A stretch of 64,000 bases of DNA from Cristatella mucedo (GCA_009760855.2 WPIO01000255.1:116675-180674), one strand, 5' to 3'. Positions 26,310-38,215 are shown, counted from the first letter of the stretch. The notes: a model not told the origin generated them from the sequence alone. Numbers and translations: made by a program.

Positions 26310-26610
26310 AAATCTAAATATGCCGGCTGTAAAGGAAGATGAAAGGTCAGACGGCCATGGCAGGTGCTGACCACGAAGGACTGTAAAACAGGGTGCAGCA
26401 ACATCTGTCGTAGCTGACTTTGCTGCATATACAATGAATTACCCAAATAAGTTCCAAGCTGAAATTCTATATGTAACTCTGCCCTTGTGCTCGATGTTTC
26501 CGACAGCTGAATTATTGAAGCGTCTCAGAATGAGCATATGTTTTGGAAAAGTTAGGTGGCTCGGCTTTTTCTGCTTAACCATAATGACGACATGCATTCA
26601 GAGTCAGTAA
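26310..26610. repeat. Dispersed repeat module B, copy 1
   Basis: Diverged match to 39985-40265. Both contain GAAATCTAA, GGAAGxTGxAAGGTCAG, GCAGGTGCTG, the 22-base-class match TGTCGTAGCTGACTTTGCTG, GTAACTCTGC and a later GGCATATG/GAGCATATG. No coding capacity. It lies ~640 bp before module A here but after module A in the second locus. Confidence 0.7.
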
Positions 26611-27244
26611 GCTGACGCCTTAATGATATATACTTTAATCTTTAGAAGATCTAAAAAAATATCTTTTCATCACTTTCTGCCAGCACAGGAGTCATGCGTT
26701 AGATCAAGTAGGATCTTTCCATCCAGAAGTCAGTAAGGATTCACTGCAGGCTGGGGCTCACTTAATTCAAAAAATCCCTTTAGGGCATGCATGTGTTTTG
26801 AGTAAACACATCAGGTAAAGACATCGAATGATGGATAAGCAGGTACCCCCGTAAGTATGCTCAGGTACAGACGTATGAAGTCGGTAGGGTGTAATCCTGC
26901 TCACATACAAAGGCTGTAGACGGAACTTACCCATGTAGTCGTAGCTGCAAATTGGGCTCGTTGTTATCAAAGATCGTAGAGACACACGAAGATGAACTGA
27001 CCTGACCACGGTGCAAAAGCTAACGCAGAGTGCAGAAGCAAGTTTTAGTCAACTTAATATATCACTGGGAGAACGAAGGCGTGGCTCTGAGTTTGACACT
27101 GATAATGATTGGATGCCTACATTTGCTCTTGATGCCAGCACAAACTTCCTGTCAAAAGAAAGTGCACTAAAAACACCTGTTGCACTATAAGGTGGCTGGG
27201 GATAATTGACCTGCAGCTTTTTTGCTGTTGTTTCGGATTACTCG

Positions 27245-27545
27245 GCAGCTACTTAGGTTTGGCTAGTCTACATCGCATTTGCTTTTTACCAGTCAATCGG
27301 GGGGCTCCACCAAGACGGTTAGCAGATCAGGGCAGTTTGAGTACCTAGAAGGGCTCCAGGCCACATGGGGAACTTCCCTGCATTATCTAGGCACATTGAG
27401 TAGCCAATAGGACTACAGGCCAGAAAGGGGGACTTCCCTTACTTATCATGGCAGATTGAGTGCCTACCCGAGGGCTGTGGAGGAAGTTTCCAGGGGTGTG
27501 AACTTTTGGTTTCGCAGGTCACTGCTAAGCAATTTGGGACCTAGT
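27245..27545. repeat. Dispersed repeat module A, copy 1
   Basis: Begins GGTTTGGCTAGTCTACATCG followed by CATTTGCTTTTTACCAG, near-identical to 39023-39060 and similar to 30486 and 30622. It continues into ~60-bp tandem units with the pattern GGCAGATTGAGTGCCTAGAA, then GGACTCCAGGCCAGAAGGGG and AACTTCCCTGCATTATC. Two full units and a part unit are readable (27331-27490). It forms the left flank of the 172-bp array. Confidence 0.8.
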
Positions 27546-27599
27546 CAGTCGGACAAAGCATTTTGCATTAAGCATATTACATTAGGTATAACATCGTAC

Positions 27600-30475
27600 T
27601 TTAAAAAATTGCGATGTAACAACTAATGTCTGCTTTCGCTTTGCACAGCCTAGGTGCAGTCGGTTTGCTACGGATTGTGGAAGATTGTTGTATTGAGATG
27701 GGCCTTTCCTGTTAATTGTAACGTGAAGACCGAGTGCTGGCATTATACATGGAATTTCCTGGGTGCACCAAAAATAGAGTATACACAGACGAGAAATATA
27801 AATGGAAGCTTCAGCCAGCAGCTTCCAGTCTATTTTTGTTGGACTAATACAGATTTCTGTATTTACCCAGGCCTTTGCCATAGATTGCTGCTCATTGCCC
27901 TTGCATGTTCTATGAGATTGGTTGAAAAGATGCCGTTGCACTTTTAATGCATCACACTGTCACGCAAGAAAATATGATCTTCTCGCACCAGCATTGTGTG
28001 TAATTGTAGCAGACCATCATAGATTGGAGTATTGTCTCGGCAATAACCGTCGATCGCCATGTACCGCTCATGGTTGAACGTGAAAATGACAGCCTGTGGG
28101 CCAACAGTGAGTGCTATGTGGTAGGATAATTACAAATTCCAACAGAAAGTCTCCAGTCAATTTCAATCAGATTGCTGCAGAGACCGGGCCATTGCCGTCG
28201 TTTGCTGCGAATTCCCCTCGATTGTGCCTTGATCAGTTGTACAAAAGGATGTGACTGCATTTTTAATGCATTGTAGTGAATGATGCAACAAAAGTTGGAG
28301 CTTCTCTCAGCAACTGTCGGTCCATTTCTAACTGTTTGCTATGGATTGGCGTATTTCTCACGGCCTCTGCCGGCGATTGCCGTGGATTGCTGTCGATTGA
28401 TTGAACGCACACCCAGGGTTAAAATTATTCACACACACAGGTACATGTTACGTGGAATAAAAATTGAAGTTTATTGCAGCCAATTTTGCCAATTGTTCAC
28501 GGATTTTGCTACTGGCCACTACCACGGCTGTTGATTGCCGTGCATTGCTAACATGTAACAAACAATGCATCTTGAAAATTCAATGGTTTTACTTTGGACG
28601 CAGCGGAATGCTACATGCAATGATAATTGAGACTTCCAAGCTGCCAATATCTCTTCACTTTGCCGGGAATTGGGGTATTGGCCCAGGCCATAGCTGTCGA
28701 TTGCCATTAATTGCTTGCGATTGTACGTGTGCTATTAGTTAAAAGGATTGTGTTGCACCTTCAACACATCGGGCTGTGACAAGTAATATATATTTGATCC
28801 TGGCCCAGTCACTTTCCAGTCACTGGCGAAGGACAATAATGGATGGCCGTGTTTACCCGGCCCATTGCCGTCTGTTGCCATGCATTGCATTGGATTGAAC
28901 GGTCAGAGCTCGTTGAAAGGGTTGAATTATGTGTGCCGGCATTGAGATGTTACGTGGAATGAGAATTGGAGCTTGGTGCAGCCCATTTCTCGTCAATATT
29001 CCACGGATTTCGGTATTTGGTCCCAGTCGGTGCTTTCGATCGCCGTGCATTGTTGAATATTAACGTGCAAGTACGTAACGTAGCTTGAAAGTCTTACGAT
29101 TTCACTTTTACCATAAAGAAAGGTGAAATGCGATGACAATCGCCACTTCAAGCGAGCAATTTAGTGTCAACTTGCCACGGATTTTAATTTATTGCTGATT
29201 CAAGCCAAACTGTTGCAGTAGATTGCCATGCATTGCCCGAGACTGTAGGAGCAAAATTTGTTAACGTGATGTGGTTGACTGTAGCCAGTGTGCTTTGCAA
29301 CATGCAATAGTAACTGAAGCTTTACGAAACCCATTTCAGGGCCTTTTGCATCAGATTGCTGTAAATTGAGGTATTGGCCCGGGCCATTGCAGTCAATTAC
29401 AGTGCATTGCTGCCGTATGATTTAGGCAATTGTATTGAAACTGTGGGATTACAAAATAACCAAAAATGAGAATTCCTAATAGAGCTTAAAGTGTAGATAT
29501 TCTGGTCGTTTTACGGTGGGTTGCTGTACATAGCATACTAGCCCGGGCCGTTGCTGTCGATTGAAATTCATTGCATGAGAACACGTGTGCACAATGGAAT
29601 GAAATTGTTTGCATACACTTTTATCTGAGTCTAGTGTCCAATGATATGTCCATTAGAGCTTTGCTATGGCAAGTTGAGTTTGATTTGTTGCGGAATAGAG
29701 TAGATTGCAATAGTTTTCCAGGCCATTTCAGGCGATTGCCGCCTATTGTGACAGTGCAAGGTTGCACAACTTTAACTTATTGTATGTGGTTGTGCAAACA
29801 GCATGGTGCACTTTAATACGCAATAAAACTAGACCTCGGCGCGAAGTAGCTCAATTTTTATACCGTGTATTCTGTGGATTGAAGTGGATTGAGGCATTGA
29901 CCCGGGCTACAGCAGTCAATTACAGTTCGTTGCACGAGCAAGGTTGTGCCAATGCAAGTGAAATTTTTCAAATTCATAAGTCACAGAGTGTGCCGTCATA
30001 TGCAATAAAAAAGAAGCTTTTCTACAAGGATTTCAGTCGCTGCATGGTGGAATGCAGTGAATTGTGGTATTTGCCGGGGCCACAGCAATCTTATTTCAGT
30101 AGAATTCGAGAAAATGAGTGAGCGAAATCGCGAAAGATTTTCTGGGCACACTGTGTGTACTGTAGTTTGATGTTCCAAACTTTCTGGAGCTGCTCGCAGC
30201 TGATTTGTGGTGGATTTGACGGGAACTAGAATAGATTGGTGTAGATTGTGGGGGATGGCAGGAGATTTGGTACAGGCGTCCAGCATCAGAGCTCATTCGC
30301 ATAAGTGAGAATGTGCACGGCAACATGAAATTTGGTGGTCAGATAAATCCGGACGTGTACTACAATATCAGTGCAGAATTTGAGTTCTGCAACACTTACG
30401 TCTGGTCGTTGCTAGCCTTTTTAGAGTGAATTGCCGTGGATTGCAGAGGATTGGGGTAATTCGTTCGAACCGCAG
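27600..30475. repeat. Diverged ~172-bp tandem array, ~17 units
   Basis: The landmark CCCGGGCCATTGCCGTCGAT followed by TGCCGTGCATTG recurs in diverged form. Its starts are near 27695, 27866, 28036, 28183, 28357, 28514, 28681, 28855, 29021, 29201, 29377, 29541, 29718, 29900, 30073, 30270 and 30458, an average step of about 173 bp. Each interval also carries a TGGAATGAxAATTGxAGCTT-type segment and a CCACGGATTxxGGTATT-type segment at similar offsets. Units differ at many positions, so the array is old and not being homogenised. Open frames here (for example 29762-30121) are incidental. Confidence 0.88.
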
Positions 30476-31215
30476 TATGCATAGGTTCGGCAAGTCTAAA
30501 CTGTATTTGCTTTTTTACTAGCCAATAGGGAGCTCCACTTAGGTGGACAGTAGATCATGGCAGGTTGAAGGTCTCTAAGCCAGAATAGAAACTTCCTGCA
30601 TTAGGATGTGCCGCATGCATATGTTCGGCAAGTCCACATTGTATTTGCTTTTTACCGGCCAATAGGGAGCTCCACAGACGATTAGCATATCTAGGCAGAT
30701 TGAGCACAAACAAGGACTCCAATCCAGAAGGGAAACTTCCCTGCATTATCGAGGCAGATTGAGTGCCCAGAAAGACTAGAGGCCAGACTGGTAACTTCCC
30801 TTAATTATCAAGGCAGATAGAGTGCCTAGAAGGACTCCTGGCCAGAAATGCACTGGGGCAGCTCTCAGGCTAGCCACGATACTAGCCCTTGCTTAGTGGG
30901 GTTGACTAGGGCACCTAGAGCAACCTGTAGCGGGCGGACTAGCCAAGAAGAATTGGGTAGGGGGACACATCAGTTATCGAGGCGTCAGTTTGACAGTGAG
31001 ATCAGCTCAGGTTAGAATGGAGCTTGATTAGACAAAAAGCGAAAGGATGGCAAGCTAGCTGAGGAGCCATCTATTAAATTACAGACAGAAGCGAATAGGC
31101 CGAGGACGGACACCAAGAGCAAAGGGGGAACCTCCCTTAATTATCAAGGCAGATAGAGTTCCTAGAAGGACTCCTGGCCAGAAGGGGAAGCTCCCTGCTT
31201 TAGGATGTGCAGTTT
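30476..31215. repeat. Dispersed repeat module A, copies 2-3, right flank of array
   Basis: Two successive module starts (ATGCATAGGTTCGGCAAGTC at 30479 and ATGCATATGTTCGGCAAGTC at 30614) are each followed by TGTATTTGCTTTTTACxxGCC and AATAGGGAGCTCCAC. Next come ~60-bp units at 30692, 30751 and 30810, an unrelated insert of about 290 bp, and another unit at 31147 that is nearly identical to the one at 30810 (GGCAGATAGAGTxCCTAGAA). The orientation is the same as the left flank. Confidence 0.8.
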
Positions 31216-31753
31216 ACTATTAGTCCGGTCAGGGTAGTCATTTATCCGTGAAGAAGTCGAGCTGCATGAACTGTGAGTTCAAGCAAACTCTGCACGGTCA
31301 TGTTATGTTCCTGACTGCTGAACCAATATAGTGTCTCAGGTTTAAGCAGGTTCCATAACAAAGTTGACGTTTTGCGGTGATTATTGACCAAAATAAAATG
31401 GTATTATTACATTACCGTTCCATTATGGTATAACCACCACGTGATGTCTACGTTAGGCTCGGTTTATTTGCAGACACCAAACCAGAAGCCGCTCTCCAGA
31501 ACTTTAAAGCCACTACCGTATCACGGATAGAAGTGATGACCTCCGGGAGTAACCATACTAAGCAGCCTATTTATAAGCCTAACTAGTACTAGCTAACTTA
31601 AATGCTGTTGCACATAAGTGTAATAATTCAAGACAGCTTATTCTACTAAGAAGTACCACCCCTACTAAGAAGTACAACAATCTGCACCGAAAATTGCCTA
31701 GGAGTCGGTGACTGAGTTTTCTCTCTCCAAGTACTGGATAGAAGATATACGTA
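31216..31753. other. Unassigned sequence
   Basis: No repeat or gene recognised between the module-A block and the foldback hairpin. Confidence 0.4.
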
Positions 31754-31932
31754 GTAGATATAAAATGAATGGTATGTAGCCTAGGGCTCATTCGAATGAC
31801 GTCATTAATTAAATAAACCGTACTCCGATCAACGATCTCGCTAAGGCTTGATCGTTTCTCGTCGTCCAATTTATGTAATGGCTGCCGTCATTCTCGAGAC
31901 CCTATTATCCATACCATTCATTTTATATCTAC
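31754..31932. repeat. 179-bp foldback (inverted repeat)
   Basis: The terminal 23 nt are a perfect inverted repeat: 31754-31776 (GTAGATATAAAATGAATGGT...) and 31910-31932. Inside, pairing continues imperfectly (TAGGGCTCATTCGAATGACG against the complement of the GACGGC...AGACCCTA strand) to a centre near 31843, where GATCAACGATC faces GATCG. A MITE-like foldback element is the simplest reading. No clear target duplication was seen. It sits just left of the Polinton remnant, but no matching copy was found at the Polinton's right edge, so it is not obviously that element's terminal repeat. Confidence 0.75.
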
Positions 31933-32639
31933 TTGGAACTGTGTTAAGTTTATAGTACTATATTAAGGTAAAATAAATCTGCAATCAATGAAATACTTTA
32001 ATTGAATAAATGTTATATCTTTATATATGTCCAAAAACATTGATTACTTTATGCAACGGGAGGGTGAACAATTTGGCTAGCATGCAAAACCTATTAGAGA
32101 GGAAGTAAGAAGACGTACAGGTCTTCTTTAGAAAATCTCCTTTCTCAAAAGATAGTTTAGGTGCAATAATTGCAAGTGTAAGAACACCAACAGTTATAAA
32201 ATTAGATAACTATAATGCTTAGAAAACTGCTAAAACTAATAATAGATAATCTTTCGATTGAGATTCTAAGAGATTGATGAAAATACAGGAATACGGATGG
32301 TGTTTAGGAAAAGCTTCTTTAGATAGTTGATTCTTAGATTGTTAATATATTGGACTAGAAAAGAATTTAATTGACATTAATGCAATATATGATAAGGTTG
32401 GAGCAGAATTGAGATTATTTATTAAATAATTACGTACAAAGAAGAGTGACTTAAAAATGAACCGTGCTATTTCACTTATTTTAGCCTCAGAAAGGGGTGC
32501 GTTTAATTATTAAATATTTGCAGGAGTAAGTAATTCAAAAATAAATATAGTTTCAGACATAGGTAGAATAATTATGACACAATTTGCAGCTTTTAAAAAG
32601 AGTAGATGGATGATTAGAAAAACGTTCTAATTGGACTAT

Positions 32640-35600
32640 AGTTGGTGTTAATGCTCTTTATGCAAAGTATTCATACGTTTGACATAAATTTGCCAGTAGT
32701 TATTTACCAATGCCAACAGGACTAGAAAAGAAGAGATCAACAATTATTATAAAGAATGAATTGGATAATATTTGCACTTTGTGGTGCGTGTTAAGGTTTC
32801 TTCATTGGAAAGATAATCACACAGAATCTATTGCTGATTTAATAGAAATATTACATGAAAAATACTAACACAATCTGAAGAAAATAGAAGAATTGTTCAA
32901 CGTTAAGGAAAACTATCCTTCAAATGTATTAAATGGAGCTGATATTCCTAAAATAGCGGAACTATTCAACATAACAACAATGTTTACGAACACGATCATA
33001 AAATTGTTACTCCATTTATAGTAGTTGATGAAGACAAAGATAAACACTTGGACCTCTTTTTGTACAGCACTCCGAATAACAGCAACTTTCATTATGCATT
33101 TATTAAACACTTCAATGGTTTGTGTAGAAGTAGCTAAGGATATTGAATGCAGCTTCCTTGTAAAAAATCCCCTAACCATGTTATTCATTTTGTCTGTTTT
33201 TCAAGCATGATTTTACTTACTATTCTATTGCGTATCACTTTGCAGCAAATGTAAAGCGCCTAGAAAGAGATTAAGTTCTCTGAGGGCGCTTTATCAAGTG
33301 CAATATTATTATTATTATTATTATTAAAAGATACTTGTGTAGATTTTACTCAAAAGATAAGTTAAAAGCGCATCTTAATGCTTGCAAACGTGGAAATGGT
33401 GGTAAATCTAGAATAACAATACCAAGTGCAGATAGTAAAAAGGAATATAAGCGTTATCTTGGAGATTGTGCAAAAACATTATAGCGTCCTTATGTTGTTT
33501 ACTTACAAGTGTTAGAAAAACAGATAAAGAAAATCGTACTACACTACAAGATACTTTTCAAAAGCGTATTCCTTCCTCAACTGCTTATACTATTATTGAT
33601 CATGAAGGAAAACAAAAGAACGTTTACATTATTTAATGGTCCAAATAATGTTAGATAAATATTAAAAGGTTTGTTAGAAGAAGTTGAAAAAGTAAAAAAT
33701 GAAATGCAAACTATTCTGATAAATATTATACACTTGATTGTAGAAATTTTAAAAAATATTAAGAAGAATATGATTCAGCTACTACTTGTTATATTTGCGG
33801 TTTATATTTAGATGGCGATAAAGTCATAGATCATTGTCACATGACAGGAAATTATAGGGGTGCTGCTAATAATGTTTGCATTTTAAATCTTAATATCAAT
33901 CCTATAAAGCTTAAACTTCCAGTATTTAGTCAATTTATAAAAAGTTATGATGCACATCTATACGTGCAAGAGTTTCAAGATTTAAAACTTAATAAAAAAG
34001 TTATTGCCAATAACATGGAGAAACATAAACATTGTAATTGGTTCACTTATTTTTAAAGACTCTTTGCAAATGTTACAAAAAGGTTTAGCAGATCTTGTCA
34101 ATAATGTTTTCTTAAATCAGGAAAAGTTTAGAGCAAACAAGAAAATACTTTTTATGTTAGATGATACAGAATTCAATCTATTAAAAGAAAAAGGTGCCTT
34201 GCCTCATGAGTATTAGGATTTATTTTCAAGACTAGATAAAAAATCATAAAAACAAATGAAAAATAAATAAAATTAGTGAAAATAAATAAAATAAATAAAT
34301 AAAAAATACCTCCAATAAAAAGTTTTTATAGCACATTATATGATACAAACATAGATAAAAAAGATTATGAACGTGTTAAGAAAGTTTGGGCACTGATGAA
34401 AAATATTGATTCTGATACAGAAGATACATTGAAACAGTATAGCGATATTTATCTAACTATGGATGTTCTTTTATTAGCAGACGTATTTCAACATTTTAGA
34501 CATTATCTAAGAAAATTGATTGTTTAGATCCAGCAAATTTCCTTACAGCACCAGGTTTAACTTGGTGTGCAGGCTTGAGATTTTCAAAGGTTAAACTAGA
34601 TTTATTAACAACCTTAGAACATTTTGACTCTTTTGAAAGGGCAGTAAGAGGAGGAATAACACAAGCATCATGTTGACATATTGAAGCAAACAATGAAATG
34701 ACATCTAATAATGATAGTACTAAAGAAAAGAGTTGGTTGTTTTATGTTGATGCAAATTATTTATAGGCTACAGTAATGACACAACCTCTTCTAATTTTTA
34801 ATTTCAAGTTTTTAGATGATAAATAAAAAAGTTTACAATTAAAAATATATTATAAATAAAAGAAGATGCTGAAAAAAGTTATGCTTTTGAAGTAGATATG
34901 CACTGTCCAAATGAATTACAAGATGTTTATTCTGATTATCCTATTCTACCAATTCGAAAGACAGTAGATATTAAAGTATATTCTGATCATCAAAAGAAAT
35001 CATTATTAAAAACAACAAAAAATAATAGATGATAGTGAAAGTAAAGTAAAGACAATGATTGTTGATCTAGAACCAAAAGTTAAATATGTTATTCATTATA
35101 GAAATCTACAACGTGCTTTTGAAAGGGGGTATGTAATACCGAAGATACATACAGTAATGAGTTTCACTTAAAGCAGATGGTTGATTGGATATATTTCTAC
35201 TAACACTGCTAGAAGAAAAGAAGCAAAAGATGAGTTTGAAACACAATATTATAAACTTATGAAAAATGCATTCTTTGGAAAGACAATGGAAAATGTTAGG
35301 GAACGAGTCAGCATTGAACTGTTTGATCTACAATATGACGAGGATATTGTAGTTTCAGATAAAAGATCAATGAGTGCGAGATTTAAAAATAGAAGGTTGT
35401 TTATTCAAAATAGCGCTGAAATTGAATCAAAAAAAGCAGAGATCTGTCTTGATGAACCAATCTTTATAGGTTTCACAGTTCTGGATATTTCAAAACTAAT
35501 AATGCAAGATTTATATTATAATACAATAAAAGAAAACTATAATGATAGAATAACATTTGCATATACTGATACTGATTCTCTAGTCATGCAAATAAATTCT

Positions 35601-36195
35601 GACAATGTTTATAGAGATTTTGCAAATTATTTATATTCCCTAGATTTATCTGGTTATCCTAAGAATCAACATATACGGAAAGTAGATGGAGCTGAAGAGA
35701 TTATACCGGCTAATAAGGGCAGCCTAGATAAGTTCAAAGATGAAATATGTGAAAAATATTCAATAGATCCAAAAACAAAAGATTTCATTAAAGATGAGAA
35801 AGGTATTATGATATAAAAATCAATTGTACTTGATGAGGGTGTTTTCTTAAGACCAAAACTTTATTCAATTCAGATAGCTATCGAGCATAATAAAGGATTA
35901 GAAGTTAAATCTTTAGGTTAAAAAGCAAAATGAACAAAGTAAGACGTAGTAAAAATATGTTTAACTCATTCTGATTAGGTTGTTTGTCTTAAAACTGGAT
36001 ATTATCTATATTGTAATCAATTAAGATTTCAATCAAGAAACCACCAAATTTATACTATAAAACAACCTAAAAAAGCTCTATCAGCATTTCATTCAAAACG
36101 ATGCTGGTTAGATTGTGGACGTCGTAGTTACGCTTATGGTCATTACAAAATTGCTAAAGCTATGAGTGAAGGAACTAATCCAGGTCGTTGTGATA
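32640..36195 (+). pseudogene. polB: Protein-primed DNA polymerase B, Polinton type (broken)
   Basis: Pieces in consistent order identify the polymerase. An N-terminal segment is at 32.64-33.15 kb. A cysteine/histidine finger is near 33.35-33.40 kb and an HNH-like ICGLYLDGDKVIDHCHMTGN block lies at 33.8 kb. A third exonuclease motif (YSDIYLTMDVLLLADV) is near 34.44-34.49 kb and a DAN-L polymerase motif A at about 34.75 kb. Motif B (KLMKNAFFGKTMEN) is at 35253-35294 and motif C (YTDTDS) at 35562-35579. The C-terminal blocks NHQIYTI...ALSAF and YAYGHYK are at 36.04-36.15 kb. The longest intact run is 35181-35816 (211 codons), bounded in the same frame by single stops on both sides. Stops of all three kinds and frameshifts elsewhere, plus a LINE tail at 33.17-33.33 kb, make it inactive. 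The motif A tyrosine position is a stop. Confidence 0.9.
33170..33328 (+). mobile_element. LINE-A 3' tail inserted in polB
   Basis: From CCCCTAACCATGTTATTCAT through GTTTTTCAAGCATGATTTTA and CAGCAAATGTAAAGCGCCTA to the (ATT)7 tail, it matches 56775-56935 closely. It separates a polymerase N-terminal piece from the finger region that follows directly at 33330, so it landed in the gene. At only ~160 bp it is strongly 5' truncated. It is among the best-preserved LINE-A ends in the window, so relatively young. Confidence 0.92.
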
Positions 36196-36374
36196 GTTGA
36201 AATAAAAACATTTAAATGCCAAAAAAAGAACGAAGACACCACACCAATTCCTATACAGAAAGTAAAATTTACCAAAAAAGAGAAAATTAAAACAGATAAC
36301 AATACGTTGATATTTATTAAGAAATAGAACTATTCAAGTCGCCAAAAAAATTAAATATAAATTAAGTATCCAAA

Positions 36375-36597
36375 AGTTGAAATTGTTGAAATTACTAGTT
36401 TAGATAGTGAATCTGTGTATTCAGATGATTCATATGATGATCCTGACTACGTTTCTGAATCTGAAACAGACTTTTCTTACTGTAGCATTAGTGATTATGA
36501 AGAAGGTGATATAAGTCTTGAAGCACTTTTATTTGGAGAACAATATGATGATGAAGTATTTGGAAGTGAAGAAGAGAGTGATGTAGGTCTTGAATAA
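36375..36597 (+). pseudogene. Acidic small ORF, unknown
   Basis: Open for about 74 codons before the stop at 36595-36597; no clear start, and the upstream 180 bp has stops. It is strongly acidic and serine-rich (SDDSYDDPDYVSESETDFSY, FGSEEESDVGLE). No family is recognised. It lies ~180 bp after the polymerase end on the same strand, so it belongs to the same element by position. Acidic tails of this sort are common in structural or DNA-mimic proteins of large DNA elements, but that is only a possibility. Confidence 0.4.
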
Positions 36598-36635
36598 TTT
36601 TAATTTAATAACATTATTTTTACTTATATCGAAAA

Positions 36636-36839
36636 ATGGATGTCTCAAGATTTCTTAGCTGTAAACAATCTAGAGAAATGGCAATAAGAATCAGTTTAAA
36701 AAAACCTATAGGAGAAGATCAACGAATCGTTAAACATTCACTTGTTAAACTTATTCTTGATTTAGATACTTCATTCATTAGTGTTCTTATAGAGATTTGT
36801 GATACGTGTAATAAACTAATGGAAATCGAAGTAAAGTAA
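36636..36839 (+). CDS. Small ORF, paralogue of 37089 ORF
   Basis: 67 codons starting ATG at 36636. The N-terminus MDVSRFLSCKQSREMAIRIS resembles that of the next [23 protein letters not shown], and both C-terminal parts contain an IL-like helix ending in IDICDA/IEICDT. It looks like a tandem duplication of a small gene of unknown function within the element. It is open and apparently intact, but alone among dead neighbours. Confidence 0.45.
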   Translation: MDVSRFLSCKQSREMAIRISLKKPIGEDQRIVKHSLVKLILDLDTSFISVLIEICDTCNKLMEIEVK

Positions 36840-36954
36840 GGGAAAGGCTTGAAGAAGCAAAAAAAAAATTTTAAACTCCTAAAACTAAACCTGGTGCACA
36901 CTTTTTTTAAATAAATAAATAAATATATATATATATATTTGACACATTTATGTA

Positions 36955-37088
<134 letters not shown>

Positions 37089-37101
<13 letters not shown>

Positions 37102-37262
37102 GGATTCTCAGTTGTAAAAAGGCTAGAAAATTTGCAGAAGAAATTCGTTTTAGAAAATTCGAATGCTATAGTTTAGATATACTTACAAGTGATCTTTACA
37201 AGTACATTCCACGATTATATGAATATATTGTTACTGGTCTTATAGATATTTGTGATGCATGA
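37089..37262 (+). CDS. Small ORF, paralogue of 36636 ORF
   Basis: The annotated start is ATG at 37089 (the longer frame upstream is only the translated TA repeat, YIYI...). 57 codons: [20 protein letters not shown], ending GLIDICDA. It shares the N-terminal pattern M-[DE]-VSR-[FI]-LSCK with the preceding ORF. Function unknown. The start codon lies in the right arm of the TA-repeat cruciform, which may have moved the original upstream region. Confidence 0.45.
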
Positions 37263-37356
37263 GATTAAGTATATGAGCATGAAGAAATATTAGATAGTGC
37301 AATTACAAATGCTAGGATAATATCACGTTCAGATTAAATTATGTATTTGAATTTGT

Positions 37357-38215
37357 GTGTATGTAGTTTTTCATATAGGAAAATATAGGAAATATATAGG
37401 AAACATAAAGGAAATGCAAGCAACTTCTGATGTTAGTGATCCATCCATTGCAACGAGTGCTACTCTACTTAAATCTGATGTTGATTATCTTGTCAAATCA
37501 AGAATGACAACTTATGATCAACAAACACTTGATTCGGATATTGCATATATGATAGATGCATCAGTTAAGAAATTCTATCCTGATGAATGTTATCTTAAAG
37601 ATCTAAAGATAATCAGTGCTGGATAATCAGATGTAACAGCAAGTATAGAAACAATAGTTAGAGCTAAAGTTGATGCACTTTTGGATGATCCCTTTGAAAT
37701 CTCTGGTTACACAACATGGATTCCATCACAACTTCCAAAACTCTCAACAGTTTTCTCAGTAGTAACCTGAGTTGTACCTGATATTTTTTATGATACAAGT
37801 GCAAGAGAAAAGCAACTACAGCAGCACAAGCAGCACAAGCACAAACAACTAGCGATGCAACTTATCCTAGCAATGTGTTATTTCGTAAATTAAAAAAATA
37901 TAAACTATATTATAGAAAATGGTGTCTGTTGAAAAAAGATGAAATGACTGTCCTGAAAAAGTACAAGGTAAAAAATATTCAAATTTAAAATTTGTTCATA
38001 TCTAACGGGTAGAATTGAAGACATTCAATAAACTTTCTTAGATGCTGTAAAACTAGTATTAGAATACAAAGCACTAAGAATCAATCACTCTGAACCAGAG
38101 ATCACAAATATATTCACTATAGTTAAAGACGATTCAACTTTTGAAGATTTCCTTAAAGACCTAAAAATAGAAAAAATAAACAGTATTCAGTCTAAAGCTT
38201 ACTCTAAAAAATAGA
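37357..38215 (+). pseudogene. Unknown Polinton-associated gene, broken
   Basis: The first frame, 37357-37626 (89 codons), contains SDVDYLVKSRMTTYDQQTLD and ASVKKFYPDECYLKDLKIIS. After the stop the same frame continues (SIETIVRAKVDALLDDPFEI, then SGYTTWIPSQLPKLSTVFSV) to about 37770, so the original protein was longer. A further coding-like piece, TFLDAVKLVLEYKALRINHS, lies at 38.03-38.2 kb. No family is recognised. It may be a structural or accessory gene of the element; I cannot name it. Confidence 0.45.

Noticed and set aside
29762-30121. 119-codon frame in the satellite array
   Set aside because: Falls across two 172-bp units and is not repeated in frame in other units.
31579-31869. 96-codon minus frame
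   Set aside because: Overlaps the foldback hairpin and has no motif; treated as chance.
34200-36200. Alternative genetic code to rescue the polymerase frame
   Set aside because: TAA, TAG and TGA all occur at conserved positions that call for different residues, and there are frameshifts too, so decay explains it better.
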